Of a stretch of DNA of 64,000 bases, positions 43,225 through 51,100 are shown one piece after another. Each line of letters starts with the position of its first letter. Position 1 is the first letter of the stretch. The stretch covers positions 89,245,848 to 89,309,847 of the forward strand of contig OZ035960.1 in assembly GCA_964034945.1 (NCBI GenBank). Reading direction: 5' to 3'. The notes beneath the pieces are model-generated. The model saw only the letters and a list, made by a program, of their open reading frames with translations. It was not told the DNA's origin and ran no database searches. The stretch is from Chrysopilus asiliformis. Taxonomy: Eukaryota > Arthropoda > Insecta > Diptera > Rhagionidae. The position numbers were made by a program, and so were the translations under genes.

Positions 43225-43545
43225 TTAGGAGACAATAAAATTTTCCGCATTTTTGTCTTGCAATAGAACTGCTTATCTCAAGCCGCTATCGAGATATACC
43301 GTTATCTCAAAAATCAGTTATTTGCGCTAATCTCCAAAAACAACCGTTTTCTCAAAAAATCGGTTTTTGCGATCATCTAAAAAAATAACGTCTTTTTGAC
43401 AGGTTAATTTATGAGAGAAATTGAAGAGAAAAGCATTCCTTTTCCTTTTACCTATCTTTGACCGTTATCGAGATATTATCATTAAAAGTTAAAAAACAGA
43501 TTTTTGCGAATCGCTTGCAAACTAACGGTTTTTCGAAAGCAAAAC
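43225..43545. repeat. R4 degenerate iterated repeat
   Basis: 'Atcgagatataccgttatct', 'tcaaaaaatcggtttttgcg', 'ttttacctatctttgaccgt'; matches 740-1135 in reverse. Confidence 0.45.
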
Positions 43546-43547
43546 AT

Positions 43548-43797
43548 TTAACACATTGCGTGCCAAGCTGAGTGGATCTTCAAAACTTTATTTTTATTCC
43601 TTTTAGTAGGTACTTTCACAGCTATTTCCGAAAACCAACTATACACATACATTTGCCAGAGGCTACTGGTTAATAATATTCCATTACATTTCCATGCAAC
43701 ATTATCCAGAAGTGAATTTTTTTATTTTTTTTAGTTTTTATTCATCTGTAGCCGTCATACGCATAATGTATGTATGACGTGGCACGAAATGTGTTAA
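43548..43797. mobile_element. TTAA miniature element (family T5)
   Basis: TTAA at 43548-43551 and 43794-43797. Ends CACATTGCGTGCCA and, inverted, CACATTTCGTGCCA (one mismatch in 14). 242 bp. Near the right end 'gtcatacgcataatgtatgt' holds a small palindrome. No frame of note. Confidence 0.8.
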
Positions 43798-43918
43798 AGG
43801 CAGAATTAAACGTATTGAAATTCTTATACACTAAATCGATTCCTTTTACCATTATCGAGGTATTTCAAATTTTGTAAAACCAAAACTCATATTTTTTGTA
43901 AACTAATATTTTATTCAT

Positions 43919-44371
43919 CCGGTTAGCACAAAACACAATTGGCCCGATACAACATTTATGGCAATTCAGATTTTATAGCACCCTATGCTTCTGTATACAA
44001 TCAATCCGACCAACTTTGTCGTCGTAAAAAGTTGAATCGAATTTAACCTTTGTCGGTTAGCTCGCCGACAAAATGTCATGGTTGATTCAACATGAAATCT
44101 TATGGGGATGTCCAAAAATCTCAATTCCGTTATTTAAAGAAAGTATTAGGAAATATAGACCGTATGCTGTGTTGCTTACATTCAGATTCCTAATTTGTAT
44201 AATAATTGGTAACAAAAAAAGTTATATGTGGCTCACCGTCACATTTTCAAAATCAAAAGAAAAGCAAATGACGTTTAGAACAACAAAGTGTGCGGAATTT
44301 TATGTGGAAGACAACTTTGTCGCCGTAATCTGTCGCCGTAAATGTTGTGTCGGGCCAATTGTATTCCGGCC
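43919..44371. mobile_element. Miniature element with about 30-bp terminal repeats
   Basis: Left CACAATTGGCCCGATACAAC near 43930; right, inverted, TACAATTGGCCCGACACAAC. The match continues as ATTTAyGGC. Inside, GTCGCCGTAA words recur. About 450 bp. No target duplication found. A 100-aa frame crosses it and ends in the terminal repeat, so it is not a gene. Confidence 0.6.
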
Positions 44372-44880
44372 TTAAATTGTGCAAAAACGTAGATTTTTTG
44401 TAAGTTCATATAAGATATTTTTCTCTGCGTGTTGCGTACAGAGGATTTAAATTATTTGTGGGTTATGTTAATAAGCCGTATGTTGTGGCAATAACGTTTA
44501 AGATCGCAAAAGTTTATGCGATTACCAGCTAGAATAGTAAGGTTCTGTTTATCGCCTAAACATTTTATACAGTTCATCTTATTGTTAGAGAATGATCGTT
44601 CTTTGTGGGTTTTACTGTAAATATCAAAAGGTTTCCCCTTTCTTGCCAATGACACGGCCTTTCATACCAAAATTCTCTCTTCCAGCAGTTAGAATAAATC
44701 ATCCACAAGAATAGTTACAAATAGTGTCCTTATGTAACCAAGGATTTCTGGACGCTTGGAATATAGGCCCGATTCCTAAACAGCGCAGAACAACGAATCC
44801 ACTTTCTCTTTCCTTTATACATAATTTATCAACCCCGTCATGACAATTAATCATAAAAGACTCTCGGTGTTTCTTGTCTA
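44372..44880. other. No recognisable feature (left flank of the retrovirus)
   Basis: Nothing supported. Confidence 0.4.
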
Positions 44881-44884
44881 GCTC
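44881..44884. repeat. Target-site duplication GCTC, left
   Basis: GCTC directly precedes the 5' LTR and is repeated at 55727-55730. A 4-bp duplication is usual for Ty3/gypsy-type integrases. Confidence 0.92.
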
Positions 44885-45561
44885 TGTTGTAGTGCAAGTC
44901 ACATGCATTCCATTTCAACATTCCTTTAACTCCAATTTTCCCAGACTCCATAAATCACGTTGTCTATTCTAGATAAACATGTGATTTGTGCACATAAAAT
45001 TCATCAAACGACACGTACTTAATCTCCTATTTCAAACTCCAGACGCTTGGATCAAATGTCCAAGCGATCTTCCGATAAAATCTTTTCCCTAGATATAAAA
45101 ATTTAGCAAGACAAGAGACTCGAATACCATCCACAGAGTAGACAGGTCGCGATTAAGATTTGAAGAGTTCGGTTTTTGGAGTAATAGCAGTTGGTTCTTA
45201 AGTTTGACTCGCGGTTTTTTTTAACGTTGAATTGCAATCGAATAATTCTTTAAGAAGCGGGAGATTGAGTGTGTGTTTTGAGATATCTAAATATTGTTGG
45301 AAACATTAAAAGGCTAATAAAATTGTTAATTTTAAAAAAGGCTAATAAAATAATAAAATTGTTAATTTTAAAAAAGGTTAATAAAATAATAAAATTGTTG
45401 CAAAGAAATTAAAGGTGTTTAAACAAAATTCTATCCATTTGTGTCACATTCCAACGAATTTGGTCCCAGCGGTCAACATTTTAATACAACAAATTTTGGC
45501 AGCGCTACAACAATTTGGTGGCAGCGATTAACCTAATATAAGCGGTTAACTTAATATAACA
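44885..45561 (+). repeat. 5' LTR of the retrovirus (677 bp)
   Basis: Runs from TGTTGTAGTG to ATATAACA and appears identical, base for base by eye, to 55050-55726. A TATAAAA box at 45094-45100 is the likely core promoter. Three related units of about 40 bp at 45308-45400 each carry AATAAA, giving several poly(A) signals. The 3' part (45455-45561) contains primer-site-like words, including TGGTGGCAGCG at 45516-45526. Confidence 0.95.
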
Positions 45562-45564
45562 ATT

Positions 45565-45576
45565 TGGTGGCAGCGG
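45565..45576 (+). promoter_or_regulatory. tRNA primer-binding site
   Basis: TGGTGGCAGCGG begins three bases after the LTR. It is complementary to the CCGCTGCCACCA 3' end of an animal tRNA-Leu (AAG type). It would prime minus-strand DNA synthesis. Confidence 0.75.
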
Positions 45577-46180
45577 AAAAACGAACAACAGAAGAAAACG
45601 CAGCGGAAAAACGAACAACAGCATAAACAACATTTTTCCATTTCATCATTTAAAAGTGCCAGCGGAAAAACGAACAACAGAAGAAAACGCAGCGGAAAAA
45701 CGAACAACAGCATAAACAACATTTTTCCATTTCATCATTTAAAAGTGCCAGCGGAAAAACGAACAACAGCAGAAACAACATTTTTCCATTTCATCATTTA
45801 AAAGTGGCAGCGTAAAAACGGACAACAGCAGCGTAAGCAACATTTTTCCATTTCATCATTTAAAAGTGGCAGCGGAAAAACGGACAACAGCAGCGTAAGC
45901 AACATTTTTCCATTTCATCATTTAAAAGTGGCAGCGGAAAAACGGACAACAGCAGCGTAAGCAACATTTTTCCATTTCATCATTTAAAAGTGCCAGCGGA
46001 AAAACGAACAACAGCAGAAACAACATTTTTCCATTTCATCATTTAAAAGTGGCAGCGGAAAAACGAACAGCAGCAACAACAAAAAATTTCCCAACAGCAA
46101 ACAAAGGACAACAGCAGCAGAAACAACATTTTTCCATTTCATCATTTAAAAATCAACAAAATTCATCATTTAAAAGTCAA
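45571..46180 (+). repeat. Leader tandem array (about eight units of about 60 bp)
   Basis: Each unit has a CAGCGGAAAAACG box, an ACAACAGCAG-like link and CATTTTTCCATTTCATCATT followed by TAAAAGTG. The CATTTTTCC motif begins at 45631, 45720, 45779, 45841, 45903, 45965, 46024 and 46127, with a partial ninth at about 46161. The GTGGCAGCGGAAAAAC at unit joints repeats the end of the primer-binding site and its flank. Non-coding. Possible roles are packaging, translation or boundary control; the array shows none of these directly. Confidence 0.9.
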
Positions 46181-46191
46181 CAAAAAAAATT

Positions 46192-46197
46192 GTAAGT
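46192..46197 (+). promoter_or_regulatory. 5' splice site for env mRNA
   Basis: A full-consensus GTAAGT in the leader, 96 bases before the gag ATG. Paired with the acceptor at 52770 it would remove gag and pol and leave env as the first gene on the message. Confidence 0.65.
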
Positions 46198-46287
46198 AAA
46201 TATTAATTGAAAACATTCCTTTTAAATTTAAAATTGTTGTGCTAAATCTCAAGTTCCTTGGAAGTTCAACCTTTTCCCTTACCAAAA

Positions 46288-48162
46288 ATGTCGGAATCAG
46301 AAAACGTAACAAATTTCCCTGAACTTTGTGCTACCCAAATAGATATCGTAGACGACATTAGAAAAATATACGACAACTACAGAAAGGCAGGAAAATCTAA
46401 TATAACCCCGACATATCTTTCAAATAAAATAGAAAAATTAGAGAGCCTTTGGACAAAATTTCAAAAAACCGACGAAGAAATACGAAATCACAAAGATTTC
46501 GACTCTAATCACGAGTATTTCAGCCATAATGTTTTTGACAAAGGTGATGATTGGTATTCAACTACCAGAACTGCGTTGGCCGACAGACAACGATCACCTT
46601 CCATATTACAAAAAAGTAAATTCAATATAAAAGCCCCAACAAAAACAATTCTTGCCAATGAAGACCCCTCAGAATTAAATTTGACAGATTCCACTAAAAA
46701 CACATTAAAAAATAAAATTAGGCTACAAACTTTTAACAGCAATCAAATAAAAAAGATTGCAGATGACGTAGTAAATACAGAAGCACATAGCAAAAACTTT
46801 CTAGAACAAAATATTGCCCTCCTCGAAAAATACTATCAAAAATTTGAAAATATCCACACAGATATAATATTAGATCAAGAAGAAGAAATCGATCAAAGCG
46901 ATCCCTATTTTGTAAACAACATTTTCGATTCCACGGAATCTATTTTTAAAACCACGATGATCACTTTACGCGAAGAACTCGAGAACAATTTCTCACAAGC
47001 CTCAACGGCAACCACGATTCAAAATAAAGAATTCGAAAGAAAATCCGATTTTTCTATAGCAATTGCGAATTCAATTATCCCTGAATTTCATGGAAATCAA
47101 AAATACCTTCACAAATTTATTTCATGCAGTGATGAAATATACAAAACAACAAACTCCGAAAATGAGTCGAGAGCACTTCTTAATCTCATAAGGGCCAAAC
47201 TTTCCGGAGAAGCGTACGATTTATTAAAATATAGTGAAGTTTCAAATTGGCCGGAGCTAAAGCAATTATTACTGCAAAATTTCGGTAATAACTTACCAAG
47301 GGCAGTTTGTCAAAAACAACTGCAAAGTCTCAAACAAATGCACAACGAATCAGCGAAAGATTTTGGAAATAGAGTCACAAAAACACTAAATGAATTAAAC
47401 GAAGCTACGTATAAATATACGAGCGACAGAATCCTTCTAAAATCTCTCATCAGCGACAATGAAAGCCAGGCGGTTCAAATTTTCGAAGACGGGTTATCAG
47501 ACCCTCAATTACAGACCTTAGCAAAAATCTACGCACAAAAATCCCTAAAATCGATAACCGAATACATATCCGAACATTCTACACGAATAGATAGTAAAAG
47601 AAATCAATATGAAACATCCCATTATGCGTCTAATAGAAATAATCAAAATCTAATTTGTTACAAATGTAACAAACCAGGTCATTTAGCCTCACAATGTCAA
47701 CAAAATTTTCCCCCTAAAAACACACCCGTAAATTCAAAAACATGGTCATCTTCTTCAAGACCAACAAATCAACAACCTACAATCTGTCGTTATTGCCATA
47801 AGATAGGTCACATGTTAGAAGAATGTAGATTACGAGCAGCTAATAATGCTAGATTTAATAACAGCCAGCAATCCGAATCGCATCAACAAGGACTAAATCC
47901 TAATTCAATTAATAAACATATACCAGAGAAAGAAAATTCTAGACCTGATCCATCTAAAAACAAACGACACAATAATTTTAATTTTTCCACACAAACAAAT
48001 AATACCCAGACAACAAACACTACTTTCGAACCAATTAATAACACTTCAAATCAGGGAAACCCCTATCAGCGAGAGATCGAGCTTGGCACTCTCTCGCGAA
48101 TACAAACAAAAGCCCAGGTCCATTCAAATCCAAATCAAATATCAATCGTAGAATTAGAATAA
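46288..48162 (+). CDS. gag: Gag polyprotein
   Basis: 624 aa from the ATG at 46288 (caaaaATG), the first in the frame; the upstream TTG at 46258 is not a likely start. It is the structural precursor of the virus-like particle. Residues about 264-370 (from IPEFHGNQKYLHKF) resemble the capsid region of Ty3/gypsy Gag, with the FxGxxxxLxxF pattern. Two CCHC zinc knuckles follow, CYKCNKPGHLASQC at 457-470 and CRYCHKIGHMLEEC at 500-513, forming the RNA-binding nucleocapsid part. The tail is rich in Asn, Gln and Thr. Near the end the message carries the frameshift signal (48054-48097), so some ribosomes leave after residue 591 to make Gag-Pol. Intact. Confidence 0.93.
   Translation: MSESENVTNFPELCATQIDIVDDIRKIYDNYRKAGKSNITPTYLSNKIEKLESLWTKFQKTDEEIRNHKDFDSNHEYFSHNVFDKGDDWYSTTRTALADRQRSPSILQKSKFNIKAPTKTILANEDPSELNLTDSTKNTLKNKIRLQTFNSNQIKKIADDVVNTEAHSKNFLEQNIALLEKYYQKFENIHTDIILDQEEEIDQSDPYFVNNIFDSTESIFKTTMITLREELENNFSQASTATTIQNKEFERKSDFSIAIANSIIPEFHGNQKYLHKFISCSDEIYKTTNSENESRALLNLIRAKLSGEAYDLLKYSEVSNWPELKQLLLQNFGNNLPRAVCQKQLQSLKQMHNESAKDFGNRVTKTLNELNEATYKYTSDRILLKSLISDNESQAVQIFEDGLSDPQLQTLAKIYAQKSLKSITEYISEHSTRIDSKRNQYETSHYASNRNNQNLICYKCNKPGHLASQCQQNFPPKNTPVNSKTWSSSSRPTNQQPTICRYCHKIGHMLEECRLRAANNARFNNSQQSESHQQGLNPNSINKHIPEKENSRPDPSKNKRHNNFNFSTQTNNTQTTNTTFEPINNTSNQGNPYQREIELGTLSRIQTKAQVHSNPNQISIVELE
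48054..48097 (+). promoter_or_regulatory. -1 programmed frameshift signal between gag and pol
   Basis: GGGAAAC at 48054-48060 lies exactly in X XXY YYZ register with the gag frame (cag gga aac). After an 8-nt spacer comes a perfect 8-bp stem, GCGAGAGA (48069-48076) with TCTCTCGC (48090-48097), around a 13-nt loop. The pol frame is open from 48042 onward, just upstream of the slip site. Everything needed for -1 frameshifting is present. Confidence 0.88.
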
Positions 48163-51100
48163 TTCACCCCATCAACGTACATAACCAAGCAATAACAATA
48201 TCATTACCAACTAATGTATGTGTTTCATCTCAAACAACCTTTCTTATAGACACAGGGGCAGAAATTAGCTTACTAAAACCTCAGTGCATAACACATAATG
48301 AACCCTTCTATAAAGACGCAATCTGTAATATAAATACATTATTCACTTCATCCACGTCAACAGAGGGATTAATCTTTGCCAAATTAAATTTAAATCCAAA
48401 CAACAAAAAAGAATCAATTGTCGAACATCCATTCCAAATCGTAAGTAACAACTCCGTCTTATCCTACGATGGCCTAATCGGCCATGACTTCCTATCAAAA
48501 TATAACGCGACCATTGATTATAAAGAAAAACACATATCCCTGGAAATAAATAAATCAGATACATTATATCCTAAAAATCAATACCGTGCTAATTATCTTT
48601 ATGTTTATTTAAGAGATGAAAATCAACCTTCAAAACCTAAAAGTTTGCGCTATACAAATATTAATTGTTCGCCTAAAAACATAAACGTTAATACTAAAAG
48701 TATAACCATTAACGACCATATTAATGAAATTTCAAACACATTCCTGGAAGAAAAATATCAAAAAAATTCTATTCCAGATTCAATTCCAATTCCAACAAAA
48801 ACAGAAAGAATATCTAAAATCCCAATAACAAATCATCAATGTATAACACATAATGAACCCTACCTTAAAAACGCAATCTGTAAAATAAATACATTATCCA
48901 CTTCATCCGCGTCAATAGAGGGATTAATCCTTGCAAACTTAAATTTAAATCCAAACAAGAAAAAAGAATCAATTGTCAAACATCCATTTCAATTCGTAAG
49001 TAACAACTCCGTATTATCCTACGAGGGGCAATTCGGCCATCACTTCCCACCAAAATATAAAGTCACTATCAATTATAAAGAAAAACGCATGATCTTGGAA
49101 ATAAATAACTCAGATACGTTTTATCCTATAAATCAATACCGTGCTAATTATCTTTATGTTTATTTAAGAGATGAAAATCAACATTCAAAACCTAAGAGTT
49201 TAATCTATCCAAATATTAATTGTTCACCTAAAAACATAAACGCTAATACTAAAGGTATAACAATTAACGACCATATTAATGACCTTTCAAACAGATTCCC
49301 GCAAGAAAAATATCCAAAGAATTCTATTCCAGATTCAATTCAAATTCCAATAAAGAATTCTATTCCAGATTCAATTCCAATTCCAATAAAGAATTTTATT
49401 CCAGATTCAATTCCAATTCCTGCAAAGAATTGTATTCCAGATTCAATTCCAATTCCAGCAAGAACAGAAAGTATAGTTAAAATCCCAATAACAAATCCGA
49501 AGGAAATGCTCTGTCTTCAAAAAGAAATTAAACCAGGTCTGATTCTAGGTAACACTATCGTGAAACCGGTAAATGGTATGGCCCAAGTCCTAATTCTCAA
49601 TTTGAACGAGAAGGACGCCTTTATAAATCCATTAGAAATCAAACCAAAATTCGAAAAATTAGAAGACTTCCACTTAGTGGAAACTGATTATAATAAAGAT
49701 CCCATCGAGGGAAGAATAAGTAAACTTCAAAACCTCATTATGTTGGATCATTGTAATCAAGAGGAAGCAGAAAGTATCCGGGAAATTTGTAAAGAATTTC
49801 ACGAGCTGTTCCACTTGGAAGGAGATTTTTTGACTCACACCGACATAATGAGTCATAAAATACCAACCCTTCCTGATAAACCACCAATATATAAAAAACC
49901 TTACAGACTTCCACAATCGCAAAAACACGAAATAAATAAACAAATAAAAAAAATGTTAGAGTCACAGATAATACGTCCTTCTACTAGTCCATGGAATTCA
50001 CCATTACTACTTGTTCCCAAAAAACCAGATAAACATGGCAACAAAAAATGGAGAGTCGTTGTCGATTTTCGTGGTCTCAACGATATAACTATTAATGACG
50101 CGCATCCGCTTCCTAATATTACGGATATTTTAGACCAACTAGGTAGAGCGAAATTTTTTACAACTTTAGACATGGCAAACGGATTCCATCAAATAGCCAT
50201 GAATGAAGAAGATAGCGAAAAAACAGCATTCAGCACTCCAGACGGACATTTTGAATTCATACGTATGCCTTTTGGGTTAAAAGGTGCCCCTGCACGTTTT
50301 CAGCGTTGCATGAATACGTGTCTATCAGGCCTACACGGCATTTATTGTTTTGTCTACATGGACGACATCGTGATACATGGCAGAACATTGCAAGACCATA
50401 ACAACAAACTTATAGCTATTCTAATGCGTCTCCGAGAACACAACATTAAATTACAACCAGAAAAATGTAACTTTTTAAGAAAAGAAATAATTTATCTAGG
50501 CCATAAAATTACAGAAAACGGAGTAATGCCAGATCCGGAAAAACTAAAACCTCTAAGATCCTATCCTCGACCCAAAACCCAAAGAGAGATAAAAGTTTTC
50601 CTAGGACTTGTAGGATACTATAGACGCTTTATCCCTAATTTCTCGAAAATCGCCAAACCTCTTACAAATCTTTTGAAAAAGGATACCCCCTTCAATTATG
50701 ACGCTATATGCGATAATGCCTTCAGTGAACTTAGAAACAAACTAATGGAAGCCCCAGTACTATCGTACCCCGACTTTGATAAAGAATTTTACGTAACTTC
50801 AGACGCAAGTGGATACGCACTCGGCGCAGTATTGTCTCAAGACGACCATCCAATTTCCTATGCAAGTCGAACTCTGAATGATGCCGAAACACGTTACTCC
50901 ACAATTGAGAAAGAACTACTCTCAATAATATATGCTGTAGAACAATTTCGACCTTATCTATACGGCAGGGCATTCACAATAATTACAGATCACAAACCAT
51001 TGATATGGCTAATGAACCTCAAAAACCCATCTTCCAGACTAATGCGTTGGAAAATTCGTTTAGAAGAATACGACTTTAAAATTATGTATAAACCAGGAAA

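Noticed and set aside
45571..46180. CRISPR-like repeat array
   Set aside because: Units are contiguous tandem repeats with no unique spacers, inside a retroviral leader in a eukaryote.
45571..46180. Gypsy-type Su(Hw) insulator
   Set aside because: The repeat unit does not contain the TGCATA-centred Su(Hw) core; only the position is alike.
46258..46287. Gag start at the upstream TTG
   Set aside because: The ATG at 46288 is in good context and TTG is rarely used in animals.
48645..48647. Pol starting at the TTG at 48645
   Set aside because: The pol frame is open back to 48042 and includes the protease active site at 48249; the frameshift at 48054-48060 is the real entry.
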